Origin: Clostridiaceae bacterium
GTDB lineage: Bacteria; Bacillota; Clostridia; Peptostreptococcales; Tindalliaceae
Assembly: GCA_011390155.1 (NCBI GenBank)
Contig: JAABSW010000017.1
Coordinates: 1 to 51,497, forward strand
Length of the DNA stretch: 51,497 nucleotides
Direction: 5' to 3'
Program-made: the position numbers and the translations under genes
The notes under the pieces: model-generated
What the model was told of the DNA's origin: nothing
What the model saw: only the letters and a program-made list of their open reading frames with translations
The model's database searches: none
In this document: one piece after another, positions 26,638 to 36,282 of the stretch
Layout of the letters: each line of letters begins with the position of its first letter
How positions within the stretch are numbered: the stretch's first letter is position 1

Positions 26638-27474
26638 TTAGATGTTACCTGTGTACACATAGTTTAAAGATTTAGAAGCCATTTCCCCAATTTCAATGAC
26701 CTTTTCAACAGGGGTTGGTGGTTCATGGTATTGATAGTGAGGAAAATACCGACTGATATGAAGTGGTATGTCCCTGGAAATAGAAGCAAGCCATTTTATC
26801 ATTTCCTGGAGTTCATTATTTGTGTGTAACCCAGTTACCAGCAGTGTGGTCACTTCAACATGACAGTTTTCAACTGATTCTTCAATGGTTTTCATCACCG
26901 GTTTTAAACTGCCCCCGCAAATTTGCCGGTATGACTCTTCTCGAAATGACTTAAGGTCAATGTTCATGGCATCAATAACAGGGAGCAGTTCCTGCAGCGG
27001 CTCCCTGTTAATGTAACCATTGGTCACCATGATGGTGGACAAGTCATTCTCTTTCGCCAGTTTAGCTGTTTCCAATACAAACTCAAAGGACACAATGGGT
27101 TCATTATAGGTAAAGGATATGCTTGGCAGACCCTGCTTCATTGCATTTGCAACAACTTCTTTCGGGGTCATTTTTCTGGTGATTGGAATTTCTTTGGCAA
27201 TATGATAGTTTTGGCAAAAAGGACAACCTAAATTACAACCATAGCTGCCAACTGAGTAGGTCCAGGTGCCGGGCATAAAGCGGGCCAATGGTTTTTTTTC
27301 AACCGGATCTACCTGCACTGAGCTGATTCGCCCATAATTTAGACTTATCACGCCTTCATCATCTGCTTTTCGCACAGCGCATATGCCCGTACTGCCTGTA
27401 CGCAACAAACATAAATGTGGACACAGTTGACATCTAAATGCATTTTTTTCTTTTACCACATATTTAGCCTGCAT
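26638..27474 (-). CDS. AmmeMemoRadiSam system radical SAM enzyme
   Basis: 278 residues. The radical SAM Fe4S4 motif is C80-x3-C84-x2-C87 in GCNLGCPFCQN. An N-terminal cysteine set (C15, C18, C22 and C32 in CQLCPHLC and GICAVR) is usual for this pyruvate-formate-lyase-activase-like family and may bind a metal. FTYNEPI and the IDLKS motif support the SAM-binding barrel. The substrate is unknown; the partner Memo-AMMECR1 protein is encoded immediately downstream. A GGAGG site precedes the ATG. It begins a run of six same-strand genes ending at 19832, with gaps from 65 bases down to overlaps. Confidence 0.93.
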   Translation of the reverse strand: MQAKYVVKEKNAFRCQLCPHLCLLRTGSTGICAVRKADDEGVISLNYGRISSVQVDPVEKKPLARFMPGTWTYSVGSYGCNLGCPFCQNYHIAKEIPITRKMTPKEVVANAMKQGLPSISFTYNEPIVSFEFVLETAKLAKENDLSTIMVTNGYINREPLQELLPVIDAMNIDLKSFREESYRQICGGSLKPVMKTIEESVENCHVEVTTLLVTGLHTNNELQEMIKWLASISRDIPLHISRYFPHYQYHEPPTPVEKVIEIGEMASKSLNYVYTGNI

Positions 27475-27532
27475 TAGGTTGCCCTCCTTTATCCGAAGAC
27501 GAGCACCGTCTGGTGATCCCTTTGTTTGTATC

Positions 27533-30151
27533 TTATCCTAAAGCAGGCCCCTCATTCATATATTTTGATACAATTTTTAACTCATCATTTTCTACTGTTA
27601 CTGTCACATGATGATGGGGGCCAACATTTCCTGCCAACAAGTGTCTTCCCAGTTTTGTTTCCAGTTCTTTTTGAATGAAACGCTTGATTGGCCTAGCCCC
27701 ATACATAGGCGTGTAGGCACGTTCCAGAATAAGCTCTTTGGCATCTTTGGACAATTCGATGGTGATTTGATGGTCTTTTAATCGATGTTCAATTTCCTGC
27801 AGCGAGAGATCAATGATTTCAAAAATTTCTTCCCTTGTTAATGATTTAAACAGCACCGTCTCATCAACCCGGTTTAAAAACTCCGGCCTAAAGCTGTGTT
27901 GTAATTCCCGCTGTATCAATTTTCGTGTTTCCTCAGATATTTCACTGGCTGTTGTTAAATCTTCCAGTATCAACTGACTTCCAATGTTGGACGTCATGAT
28001 AATAATGGCATTCTTAAAGTCGACTGTTCTGCCCTGGCTGTCTGTTAAACGGCCATCATCAAGTATTTGAAGCAAAATGTGAAACACATCAGGATGGGCT
28101 TTTTCAATTTCATCTAACAAAATCACACTGTATGGTTTTCTGCGTACAGCTTCAGTTAACTGGCCGCCTTCTTCATACCCAACGTATCCGGGAGGGGCAC
28201 CCACTAAACGTGAGACAGCAAACTTTTCCATATACTCGCTCATGTCAATCCGTACCATATTGTTTTCTGAATCAAAGATGGAGGCGGCCAAGGCTTTGGC
28301 CAGTTCAGTTTTACCCACTCCTGTAGGACCTAAAAACAGAAAGGACCCGATGGGTCGCTTAGGGTCTTTCAACCCCGACCTGGCACGAATCACGGCATCC
28401 GTAACTGCCTCCACCGCTTCGTTTTGTCCGATGACCCTTTTATGAAGCATTTTATCCAATGACAACAATTTTTCCCTTTCACTTTCCAATAGACGGGAAA
28501 CGGGAATGCCCGTCCATTTAGAAACAATTTCGCTGATTTCTTCCTCCGTGACTTCTTCTTTCACCATTCCATCGCTTTCCCCAGTATCTGCCTTCTTTTG
28601 CAAGGCTTGTAACTGTTTTTCCAAATCAGGCAACTCTCCGTATTTTAAGCGGGCCAGGGTTTCAAGGTCATACTGGCGTTCGGCGTTTTCGATCTGTACC
28701 TTCAATTGTTCAATGGCTGCTTTGATTTCTTTCTGTTTTACCAGGGATTCCTTTTCCTGGTTCCAACGAGCGCTGAGTTGTTCTGTGTTTTCCTTTAACT
28801 GGTTGATTTCTTTTTCCAGTACTTTAAGCCGTTCTTTGGAAGCCTGGTCTTTCTCTTTTAACAACGCCTGTCGTTCAATTTCCAGTTGCATGGTACGTCG
28901 CTGGTATTCATCCAATTCTGCCGGCATGCTGTCAATTTCAGTACGAATCATGGCTGCTGCTTCATCCATTAAATCGATGGCTTTATCCGGTAAAAAACGA
29001 TCAGTGATATAGCGATCTGATAATACAGCACAAGCGACAATGGCATTGTCAGTGATGCGCACACCATGGTGAATTTCAAATCGTTCTTTTAGGCCTCTCA
29101 GAATGGATATAGTGTCTTCCACCGAGGGAGGATCCACCAGCACCTTTTGAAACCTTCGTTCCAGTGCTGCATCTTTTTCAATATGTTGACGATATTCGTT
29201 GAGGGTTGTGGCACCAATACAGTGAAGTTCACCCCTGGCCAGCATAGGCTTGAGAATGTTCCCGGCGTCCATGGCACCTTCTGCTCTTCCTGCCCCTACA
29301 ATGGTATGAAGTTCGTCAACAAACAGGATAATTCTGCCATCAGAATCCACTATTTCTTTTAGAACCGCTTTCAAACGTTCTTCAAATTCGCCCCTGAATT
29401 TTGCACCTGCGATCAACGATCCCATGTCCAGGGAAAAGATGGTTTTGTTTTTAAGCCCTTCCGGTACATCGCCTTTGACAATACGTTGTGCCAATCCCTC
29501 TGCAATGGCAGTTTTACCAACCCCCGGTTCACCAATCAAGACCGGGTTATTCTTTGTGCGACGTGTCAGGATCCGAATCACTCTTCTGATCTCCGCGTCT
29601 CTTCCAATAACAGGGTCCAATTTTCCTTTTTGGGCTTGTTCATTTAAATCACGACCATATTTATCTAACACCTGGTAGGTATCTTCCGGATTCTCAGTGG
29701 TTACCCGTTGACCGCCTCTGATTTTTTTCAACGCTTGTAAAAAGCCATTTTCCGTCACGTGAAACGCCGCAAAAAGTTTGCTGGAAGGCGACTCTTTTTC
29801 ATCCAATAAAGCCAGGTATAAATGTTCCACTGCCACAAAGTCATCCTGGTACATTTTTGCCTTATCTTCAGCTTTGATCATTAATTCATTAAACCGCCTG
29901 GTGGCATAAAGTTGCACGCTTCCACCATGTACACCTGGCATTTTCTCAAGTATTTTGTTAACCCCATCCCGCAAACTATTTAAATCGACATTCATCTCCT
30001 TTAGAATGGTGGAGATTAAACCGTTTTCCTGGTTTAATAAAGCAGCGTGTAAATGTTCTCCGTCAATTTGTTGGTGAGAATGACGCACAGCCAATTCTTG
30101 TGCTAATTCCAATGCTTCTCTTGACTTTTGCGTAAACTTTTCAAGTTGCAT
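27533..30151 (-). CDS. clpB: ATP-dependent disaggregase ClpB
   Basis: 872 residues, standard ClpB length. It has an N-terminal Clp repeat domain (1-145), first AAA+ module with Walker A GEPGVGKT, a long coiled-coil M-domain (about 395-530) that distinguishes ClpB from ClpC, second AAA+ module with GPTGVGKT, pore motif GYVGYEEGG, and the D2 small domain. It works with DnaK and J-proteins to resolubilise aggregates. It lies 65 bases downstream of the J-protein gene cbpA and probably shares its CtsR-controlled promoter. AAGAGGTGA precedes the ATG. Confidence 0.98.
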   Translation of the reverse strand: MQLEKFTQKSREALELAQELAVRHSHQQIDGEHLHAALLNQENGLISTILKEMNVDLNSLRDGVNKILEKMPGVHGGSVQLYATRRFNELMIKAEDKAKMYQDDFVAVEHLYLALLDEKESPSSKLFAAFHVTENGFLQALKKIRGGQRVTTENPEDTYQVLDKYGRDLNEQAQKGKLDPVIGRDAEIRRVIRILTRRTKNNPVLIGEPGVGKTAIAEGLAQRIVKGDVPEGLKNKTIFSLDMGSLIAGAKFRGEFEERLKAVLKEIVDSDGRIILFVDELHTIVGAGRAEGAMDAGNILKPMLARGELHCIGATTLNEYRQHIEKDAALERRFQKVLVDPPSVEDTISILRGLKERFEIHHGVRITDNAIVACAVLSDRYITDRFLPDKAIDLMDEAAAMIRTEIDSMPAELDEYQRRTMQLEIERQALLKEKDQASKERLKVLEKEINQLKENTEQLSARWNQEKESLVKQKEIKAAIEQLKVQIENAERQYDLETLARLKYGELPDLEKQLQALQKKADTGESDGMVKEEVTEEEISEIVSKWTGIPVSRLLESEREKLLSLDKMLHKRVIGQNEAVEAVTDAVIRARSGLKDPKRPIGSFLFLGPTGVGKTELAKALAASIFDSENNMVRIDMSEYMEKFAVSRLVGAPPGYVGYEEGGQLTEAVRRKPYSVILLDEIEKAHPDVFHILLQILDDGRLTDSQGRTVDFKNAIIIMTSNIGSQLILEDLTTASEISEETRKLIQRELQHSFRPEFLNRVDETVLFKSLTREEIFEIIDLSLQEIEHRLKDHQITIELSKDAKELILERAYTPMYGARPIKRFIQKELETKLGRHLLAGNVGPHHHVTVTVENDELKIVSKYMNEGPALG

Positions 30152-30216
30152 AACCCAATCACCTCTTAATCAAAATATTCTTTACACTTTTATTTTATGA
30201 TCCTGTTTATAACCCA

Positions 30217-31188
30217 CTACCGCTGGGGTTCATAGGAAGATAACGCCTTCCATTTTTCCAGTAGTTCCTTTTCTTCTTCCTTCAACGCTGGTGGCACCAC
30301 TATTTTTGTTTCAATGTACAAATCGCCGGTTTCACCTTTTCGATTTTTATAGCCTTTCTTATTCAATCGAAACCGCTTTCCACTGTCAGTACCTGGTGGC
30401 ACTTTTAACTTCACAGCTCCTGAAAGTGCGTTAACTCGAATTTCACTTCCCAACGCAGCTTCCCAGGGTGTAATGGGTACCACCTTGGTTAGATCAAGCC
30501 CCTCCATTTTCAAACTGGGGGTGTCTACAATTTTTATGTGCAGGTACAAGTCCCCTGAAACACCTGAGGAATGAATGGTTTGTCCCTGACCTTTTAATTT
30601 AATTTTTTCACCCGATAGTATACCCGCAGGTATTTTGACGCTTAAGGTTTTGTCATGCTGGTCGATGTGTATCTTAAATTTCTTTCCCACACCCTGGTAG
30701 GCTTCTTCTGGTGTCAGGGTCAATTCTGCTTCCACATCCGCTGCAGCATAGTCTCGTTCACTGCTTCCCCTGCCAAATTGAGCATTTGACTGAAACTGAC
30801 TTCCTGAACCACCAAAAAGATCATCAAAGTTCAAATTACTCTGGTCTCCAAAAAAGGCTTCAAAAAAATCACTGAAGTCGCCTGAAGATTTGTAATGTCT
30901 GGCTCCTCCCTGGCTCGAGAAATCGTAACCGAATGCGGAAGGATCAAAATCGGCCCCATTACTCCTTGCTGCCCGACTGGATAATTGATCATATTTCTTT
31001 CTTTTATCAGCATTTCCCACCACTTCATAAGCTTCATTGATTTCCTTGAACTTTTCCGTTGCTTTGCTGTCATTAGGGTGTTTGTCCGGATGATATTTTT
31101 TTGCCAGTTTTCGATATGCCTTTTTGATGGTATCCTGATCAGATTTCTTATCGACTCCCAGGATTTTGTAATAGTCTTTATATTGCAC
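30217..31188 (-). CDS. cbpA: CbpA-type J-domain co-chaperone (DnaJ class without zinc fingers)
   Basis: 323 residues. The J-domain (1-70) has the HPD motif in [10 protein letters not shown] Gly/Ser/Phe-rich linker (about 75-145) follows, then two CTD substrate-binding domains ([36 protein letters not shown], and [11 protein letters not shown]). The four CxxCxGxG zinc repeats of DnaJ are absent, placing it with CbpA/DnaJ-class B. It stimulates DnaK ATPase and would deliver aggregates to ClpB. The start is a GTG behind AAGGGGGTGG. The promoter upstream carries a CtsR box. Confidence 0.93.
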   Translation of the reverse strand: MQYKDYYKILGVDKKSDQDTIKKAYRKLAKKYHPDKHPNDSKATEKFKEINEAYEVVGNADKRKKYDQLSSRAARSNGADFDPSAFGYDFSSQGGARHYKSSGDFSDFFEAFFGDQSNLNFDDLFGGSGSQFQSNAQFGRGSSERDYAAADVEAELTLTPEEAYQGVGKKFKIHIDQHDKTLSVKIPAGILSGEKIKLKGQGQTIHSSGVSGDLYLHIKIVDTPSLKMEGLDLTKVVPITPWEAALGSEIRVNALSGAVKLKVPPGTDSGKRFRLNKKGYKNRKGETGDLYIETKIVVPPALKEEEKELLEKWKALSSYEPQR

Positions 31189-31208
31189 GGAAATCCACCC
31201 CCTTATTG

Positions 31209-31225
31209 TTTGACTTTCTTTGACC
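31209..31225 (-). promoter_or_regulatory. CtsR heptad-repeat operator
   Basis: The minus strand reads GGTCAAA-GAA-AGTCAAA, matching the CtsR consensus RGTCAAA-NAN-RGTCAAA in full. It lies directly downstream of the -10 element and over the predicted start of transcription, a typical repressor position. CtsR represses clp genes in Firmicutes until heat inactivates it. Spacing and orientation are as expected; ctsR itself is not in the window. Confidence 0.88.
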
Positions 31226-31233
31226 TTAACATT

Positions 31234-31261
31234 ATTATAGCATTTTTGTTCTTAAAATCAA
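31234..31261 (-). promoter_or_regulatory. Sigma-A promoter of cbpA-clpB
   Basis: Minus-strand TTGATT (31256-31261) and perfect TATAAT (31234-31239) are separated by 16 bases. The predicted start near 31227 abuts the CtsR operator. Confidence 0.8.
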
Positions 31262-31473
31262 TAGTTATGCCTATGAATTCATGGTAAAGTTTTTGAAGGG
31301 TAACGTTTTTGAAAAAACATCTGATAATATTTTAGTTTACGTTTCTTTTAACAAAATACCCTTTCAGACCAGACAATAACTGGTTTTATCAACAAACAAG
31401 GGCATCGGCGTGTTTAATCGGCTGATTTTGAGGTAAAATCTTAAAGAATAAATATAATTCAGGAGGGATTTCA

Positions 31474-32469
31474 ATGAGTCAATTGAACAGTAATTTATAC
31501 GGTATCCCACTTAAAAATCCATTGGTGGCAGGTGCTTCATCATTCACGGCACGTCCAGAAAAAGTGAAGGAAATGGAATCTGCAGGAATTGCAGCGATTA
31601 TCATAAAATCCATTTTCGAAGAAGAATTACAATTGGAAGAATATAAATTGGATGAATCATTGGAACAGTACAATCATTTACACGCAGAAATGATCACCAC
31701 TCATCCTAACCTTGAGTATTCAGGTGATCAAGAGCACCTATTGATGGTTAGGAAAGTCAGAGAAGCTGTCTCCATCCCAGTCATCGCCAGCATTAACGCT
31801 GTTACCCGGGAAGGCTGGGTAAAATATGCAAAAGACCTGGAAGCCGCCGGAGTTGACGGCCTGGAATTAAACTTTTATGCCTTACCTCTCACAGAAAATA
31901 TTTCTGCAGAAGAAATTGAAACAGGGCACATAGAGATTTTAAAAGCAGTCAAATCCGCTGTTAAAATTCCCGTAGGTGTTAAGTTAAGCCCTTACTACAC
32001 CAATATTACCAGTTTTGTGAAAAGACTTGATGATGCAGGCGCAGACGGCGTCACCTTATTCAATCGTTTCTTCCAGCCAAATATTGATATCATTAAAGAG
32101 AAAGAATCTGTTACTTTTTCATTCAGCCAGGTAGGCGACAATTTGCTGCCCCTAAGATGGACAGCACTGCTCAGTGATAGAATGAGTTGTCCTATTACGG
32201 CTGCCAATGGTATACTAGACGAAGAAGATGTGATCAAATCTTTGTTGGTTGGTGCATCCTCCGTACAGATTGTCAGCACACTCTATAAGAATGGCATTCA
32301 ACAGATCACAGAAATGATTGAAGGCCTGGAAAAATGGATGGAATTGAAAGGCTACGCTTCCATTGAAGAGTTTAGTGGTAAAATGAGTAAAGACAAGCAA
32401 CAGGACCCATGGGCTTTTGAACGGGTTCAGTATATTGAAATGCTTATGAAAAAGAGCATCATGTTCTAA
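31474..32469 (+). CDS. Dihydroorotate dehydrogenase-like flavoprotein
   Basis: 331 residues, TIM-barrel FMN oxidoreductase of the dihydroorotate dehydrogenase group. IPLKNPLVAGASSFTA opens the barrel; VDGLELNFYALP stands where PyrD has LNxSCPN, and IPVGVKLSPY and ITAANGIL match the FMN-binding strands. Proteins of this subgroup are usually annotated as dihydroorotate dehydrogenase-like because the NCSCPN loop is changed and they are not next to other pyr genes. No pyr gene is in the window. AGGAGGG precedes the ATG. A FliL-like gene follows after 13 bases. Confidence 0.82.
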   Translation: MSQLNSNLYGIPLKNPLVAGASSFTARPEKVKEMESAGIAAIIIKSIFEEELQLEEYKLDESLEQYNHLHAEMITTHPNLEYSGDQEHLLMVRKVREAVSIPVIASINAVTREGWVKYAKDLEAAGVDGLELNFYALPLTENISAEEIETGHIEILKAVKSAVKIPVGVKLSPYYTNITSFVKRLDDAGADGVTLFNRFFQPNIDIIKEKESVTFSFSQVGDNLLPLRWTALLSDRMSCPITAANGILDEEDVIKSLLVGASSVQIVSTLYKNGIQQITEMIEGLEKWMELKGYASIEEFSGKMSKDKQQDPWAFERVQYIEMLMKKSIMF

Positions 32470-32482
32470 TTGAGGTGTATTA

Positions 32483-32917
32483 ATGAGTAAGTTCAATGAA
32501 CGACTGATTTTTGTGATTATTATCGTGATCACCCTGCTGTCATCCGTGGCTGCCATGCTGCTGGTGACTGCTTATGACGTCTCCATTGGTATGCCCGGTC
32601 TATCTTCAAATGGACAGCATTACAGTGAGCCAATTACCATTTTAACGCAGAGTGCTCCTGGGTTGGACGGCCGAAATGCGTATGTCAAGATGACCTTGGT
32701 GGCTGCTTCCGATGAAAGCTCAACATCACGAAAACTGTCTGAACAGGATGCTACGGTAAAATCGATCATAACCTTGGTTCTTACCCGGCATTCACCGGAA
32801 AGCATGTTGGAACCAGAGGAATTGACAAACATTCAGAATGAAATTGCTCAGAGTCTCTCTGAAGAATTGGCATTGCCCATCAGCCAGGTATATTTTGACA
32901 GAATCACCGTCCAGTAA
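32483..32917 (+). CDS. FliL-like single-pass membrane protein
   Basis: 144 residues: a short cytoplasmic N-terminus, one membrane helix (about 8-30) and an extracytoplasmic domain. The pattern of an early YVKMTLVAA strand, a helix around ATVKSIITLVLTRHSPESM, and a terminal VYFDRITVQ strand follows FliL, the stomatin-like protein that assembles around flagellar stators. Flagellar FliL is normally encoded inside a flagellar operon, yet no flagellar gene is nearby, so this is either a stray copy or a FliL-fold paralogue with another stator (a MotAB-like pair lies at 17859-19830). GAGGTG precedes the ATG. Confidence 0.6.
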   Translation: MSKFNERLIFVIIIVITLLSSVAAMLLVTAYDVSIGMPGLSSNGQHYSEPITILTQSAPGLDGRNAYVKMTLVAASDESSTSRKLSEQDATVKSIITLVLTRHSPESMLEPEELTNIQNEIAQSLSEELALPISQVYFDRITVQ

Positions 32918-32963
32918 TGGTCATCAAAACGAGTACCAAGATACAACCAAATAGGGAGGTTAC

Positions 32964-33473
32964 ATGATGAACAATCCAAAGGAAATTATTGCCTTTGCCA
33001 TGAACATGGAAAAACAAGGCCAAAAATTCTATGAAAGTTTCGTTCAGCAGGTTAATAATACAGACGCCAAAAGATGGTTTGAAACCTTGGCAGAAACGGA
33101 AAAAGAGCATTATGAAATTCTGGAAAAACAGTTGAATCAGCTAAACGCAGGTACCGGCTGGATGTCCCTGGAGGAATTTCAATCTGGTAATGACCCCGAA
33201 TTATTCAAAAAACGGCAACAAGCTGAAGACATTGACCCTAATGACAACAAATATACTTTGTCCGATTTGTCTGTATTAAGAATGGCTTATTTAATTGAAA
33301 ATGACTTTGCAGAATACTATTTGAAAGCCATTGACCAAGTGGATGACGAAGAAGGCAAAAAAATGTTAAAAACTCTTTATGAATGGGAAAATGAACACCG
33401 CCGTGTTTTTCATGAAGCCTATCAAGAAGCCATGCAATCCAACTGGTTTGAGCAGGGCTTTGCACCATTCTAA
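32964..33473 (+). CDS. Ferritin-like diiron protein (rubrerythrin family, no rubredoxin domain)
   Basis: 169 residues, mostly a four-helix bundle. Carboxylate and histidine ligand motifs appear on the four helices: MEKQGQKFYESF, ETEKEHYEIL, ENDFAEYYLK and EWENEHRRVFHE. The C-terminal rubredoxin module of classic rubrerythrin is absent. Such proteins in anaerobes reduce peroxide or handle iron. It would be soluble. GGGAGG lies four bases before the ATG at 32964; a second ATG follows immediately. A strong terminator closes the unit. Confidence 0.85.
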   Translation: MMNNPKEIIAFAMNMEKQGQKFYESFVQQVNNTDAKRWFETLAETEKEHYEILEKQLNQLNAGTGWMSLEEFQSGNDPELFKKRQQAEDIDPNDNKYTLSDLSVLRMAYLIENDFAEYYLKAIDQVDDEEGKKMLKTLYEWENEHRRVFHEAYQEAMQSNWFEQGFAPF

Positions 33474-33506
33474 GGGTATTACACCCATAAACCATCAACA
33501 AAAACC

Positions 33507-33535
33507 AACAGACCTCATCTTTGAGGTCTGTTTTT
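33507..33535 (+). terminator. Bidirectional rho-independent terminator
   Basis: AACAGACCTCA and TGAGGTCTGTT form an 11-bp stem with a four-base loop, followed by T5 on the plus strand and by GGTTTTTG on the minus strand. It separates the ferritin-like gene from the convergent serine-hydrolase gene. Confidence 0.9.
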
Positions 33536-33587
33536 AGATTGGAGGCATAAGGAATGGACTGCTTGGGTTATAAGTTCTTTTGATACA

Positions 33588-34631
33588 TTATAACTGAAAG
33601 GCATCACTGAGCATGCGCATCAATTTTCGTGTGGAAGCTTTCTGAATGTTTGCCAGTACCACTATGCTCATCTTTTGGCTGGGAACAATGACATAAGTGG
33701 TACGAAATCCAACATCATTGCCTTCATGACCGATAAATCTTTCTTTCCGGTAATCACTCAAAAACCAGCCCAACCCTACGGCTTCATTGTTTTTGATGCC
33801 CGCTTGCGTCTGCAACATTTTTTGAAGTGTTTCCTGTTTTAAAACATCTTCCCTGCCATCTTCCAGAGTGTCCAAGATCACTTTTGAAAAGATGAATAAA
33901 TCTTCCATTGTGGAGTAAAGGGTGGAGCTGGGCGCGTGGGATCTGTTGTAAGGAAATATGCTGCTCCTTATGACCTTATTATTGTTGTCTTTGATATGAG
34001 GCTTAACCAGCAGCTCATCAGGCACATTTGCTTTTAAAAAGTCACTGCGCTTCATGCCCGCAGGTTTAAATATATGCGTCCGACAATAATCCTCGAAACC
34101 CATCCCTGAAACTCTTTGAACAACATGCCCCAACATTTCATAAGCGATGTTACTGTATAAAAACCTTTCACCTGGCTGGTGAACGAATTGAAGATTCTCC
34201 TGAGCCTTCACATAATCACCCAGGGCCTGGTCGTCGAACCGGGCCTGTTCCCACTCGTAATCTTCACAGTCAGGCAACCCAGATGTATGACATAACATGT
34301 GCCTTAGTGTAACCTCATCAAAGGTTGACGACGCAGGGCGAAAATCAGAAAGAAAATCCAGCAGTCGATCATCAATGTTCAAATGCTTTTTTTCCTGCAA
34401 CTGCATGATGGCTGTTGCTGTGAATAGCTTTGAAATGGAAGCCATGTGAAATATATCATCTGTTTTCATGGGTCGCTTCATGTCAAGGTCTGCCACTCCA
34501 AAGGCTTCTTCGTACAACACAGCCCCCTCACACCAAACACCTGTCACCAAACCTGGAATGTCCAGGTAATACATCTGCTCTTCTATTTTTTTCTTCATCT
34601 CAATTTGTTGATTATCAGTAAGGTTAATCAT
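33588..34631 (-). CDS. Cytoplasmic beta-lactamase-fold serine hydrolase
   Basis: 347 residues of the class C beta-lactamase/esterase family. The nucleophile motif SxxK is SISK in HMASISKLFTATA, the YxN triad element is YSN in FLYSNIAYEMLG, and an HxG-type element appears as HEG in RFIGHEGNDVGF. There is no signal peptide or membrane anchor, so it is not a periplasmic drug-resistance enzyme; esterase or D-amino peptidase activity in the cytoplasm is more likely. Its ATG overlaps the end of the Nnr gene by four bases (ATGA), which implies coupled translation. Confidence 0.85.
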   Translation of the reverse strand: MINLTDNQQIEMKKKIEEQMYYLDIPGLVTGVWCEGAVLYEEAFGVADLDMKRPMKTDDIFHMASISKLFTATAIMQLQEKKHLNIDDRLLDFLSDFRPASSTFDEVTLRHMLCHTSGLPDCEDYEWEQARFDDQALGDYVKAQENLQFVHQPGERFLYSNIAYEMLGHVVQRVSGMGFEDYCRTHIFKPAGMKRSDFLKANVPDELLVKPHIKDNNNKVIRSSIFPYNRSHAPSSTLYSTMEDLFIFSKVILDTLEDGREDVLKQETLQKMLQTQAGIKNNEAVGLGWFLSDYRKERFIGHEGNDVGFRTTYVIVPSQKMSIVVLANIQKASTRKLMRMLSDAFQL

Positions 34632-36226
34632 GAGTTTTTTCCTGAATCGAAAAGTTTTTTCATAACCTGTGATATTTCTTTTATCATATCTGTTGCGATC
34701 AAGCTCAGCTCTCCTACTTTTTCTGCCGCAATGTCGCCGGCTTTTCCGTGAATCCAGCAGCCAAGCACAGCCGCTTTGTATGGGTTCATACCCTGGGCCA
34801 ATAGCGCCCCAATGATACCAGCCAGCACGTCACCACTGCCGGCAGTGGCCATACCAGCATTCCCTGTGTTGTTAATCATCACATCACCTTCTGGTGAGGC
34901 GATCACTGTTCCGGCTCCCTTAAGCACAACCACTGCCTTCCATTCTCTGGCTGCCTGGGAAGCAACCTCCACCCTGTTATTGTTAATCTCTTCTATGTCT
35001 ATTCCCGTCAACCGTGACATTTCACCTGGGTGGGGTGTTAAAACAGCTGGCAGTTTTCTTTCTTTTAACAAGTCTAACATTGGTTTTAACAGGTTCAGTG
35101 CGTCCGCATCAAGGAGCAAGGGTTTGTTTTCCATAGAAATCAGCCCCTGCAAGACGCCTGTCCACTCGTCACCATTTCCCCATCCTGGGCCTGCAACCAC
35201 AGCGTTGACACTTCCCGCCAAGTGTTGAATGGTCTGTAACCCTTTTTCTGATATTTGAGAAGTCGTATTTGTTATATTCACGGGAGATTCTTCAAGGGGT
35301 ATGGTGACAACTTCCGGCAGCGAATGTTCATAGACCTGGTTCACACTCTTTCGGACAGCTGTTTTGACCAATCCCACACCACTCCGTTGTGCTGCCATGG
35401 CGGCCATCACACCTGCCCCTGAATAGCTTTCCACACCACCAAGGATTAGCAGTGTACCGAAGGTACCTTTATGCCCGTCTACTGGACGTTGGGGCAGCCA
35501 TCCTGACATTTTTTGTGTTGTTGGCATTTCAGCCGCCACTTTACTATTCTCAATAAGTTCCCTTGGAATTCCGATGGAAACAACCTTCAGTTCTCCGTTA
35601 TACGCAGCACCGGGATAGCTCACATTACCTACCTTTGGCAGTTGAAAAGCAACCGTGTTGGTAGCCCTCACAGCTTCTCCCATCACTTTACCAGTGTCAC
35701 CATGAACACCGGAGGGTATGTCAATGGCCAGTATCTTTGATTTTTGTGCATTGATCCAGCGAATGGCTTCTATGTATTCTCCCTCCACGGGACGCTGAAT
35801 ACCGGTACCAAATAGTGCATCGATGATCAATCGTTTACTCATATCACCCACTAAGGCAGTGATCAGGTCTTCGATTTTACGCACCCTCATGGCTTTCCGG
35901 CAGGTGAGCATATGATAATTTTCCAGTGCATCACCACGCAGTGACTGCGGATCAGCCAGTAGTAATACTTTTACATCCATTCCTTCGGCTTCCAAATGAC
36001 GGGCCACCGCCAGTCCGTCTCCACCGTTGTTTCCAGGCCCAACAAAAATAACAACTTCTTCCAGTTGATGCTTTCTGATAAGTTCAAGGCTTACACTGAA
36101 CACTTCCAAACTGGCTCGTTCCATCAACAGTAATCCGGAAACCTTGAACTCTTCAATGGTTTTCTCATCTAATTGCTTCATTTGATCATTATTGACAACT
36201 TTATATGCATCATTCATCATGTTCAT
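34628..36226 (-). CDS. nnr: Bifunctional NAD(P)H-hydrate epimerase / ADP-dependent dehydratase
   Basis: 532 residues. The N-terminal YjeF epimerase domain (1-220) has FVGPGNNGGDGLAVARHL. The C-terminal ribokinase-like dehydratase domain (about 240-525) has LLDADALNLL, LTPHPGEMSRLTG and GSGDVLAGIIGALLAQG. Together they repair damaged NADHX and NADPHX back to NAD(P)H. GAGGAG lies 11 bases before the ATG; ATG codons at residues 3 and 4 are alternatives. It overlaps the serine hydrolase by four bases and follows the cation exchanger by 56. Confidence 0.96.
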   Translation of the reverse strand: MNMMNDAYKVVNNDQMKQLDEKTIEEFKVSGLLLMERASLEVFSVSLELIRKHQLEEVVIFVGPGNNGGDGLAVARHLEAEGMDVKVLLLADPQSLRGDALENYHMLTCRKAMRVRKIEDLITALVGDMSKRLIIDALFGTGIQRPVEGEYIEAIRWINAQKSKILAIDIPSGVHGDTGKVMGEAVRATNTVAFQLPKVGNVSYPGAAYNGELKVVSIGIPRELIENSKVAAEMPTTQKMSGWLPQRPVDGHKGTFGTLLILGGVESYSGAGVMAAMAAQRSGVGLVKTAVRKSVNQVYEHSLPEVVTIPLEESPVNITNTTSQISEKGLQTIQHLAGSVNAVVAGPGWGNGDEWTGVLQGLISMENKPLLLDADALNLLKPMLDLLKERKLPAVLTPHPGEMSRLTGIDIEEINNNRVEVASQAAREWKAVVVLKGAGTVIASPEGDVMINNTGNAGMATAGSGDVLAGIIGALLAQGMNPYKAAVLGCWIHGKAGDIAAEKVGELSLIATDMIKEISQVMKKLFDSGKNS

Positions 36227-36282
36227 AGCTTCATCTCCTCAACTTTTTCATCGTACAAGGAAATTTGAAATAGGTTGTCATA

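Noticed and set aside
31453-31458. TATAAT as -10 element for the DHOD-like gene
   Set aside because: It lies only three bases before the AGGAGG site, so transcription would start at or after the ribosome-binding site.
33567-33594. Inverted repeat GTTATAA...TTATAAC at the hydrolase stop
   Set aside because: It is AT-rich with no T-run. The strong bidirectional terminator at 33507-33535 already explains the gene end.
33588-34631. Beta-lactamase antibiotic resistance gene
   Set aside because: There is no export signal and the motifs are those of the broad esterase/class C-like family, so resistance is not implied.
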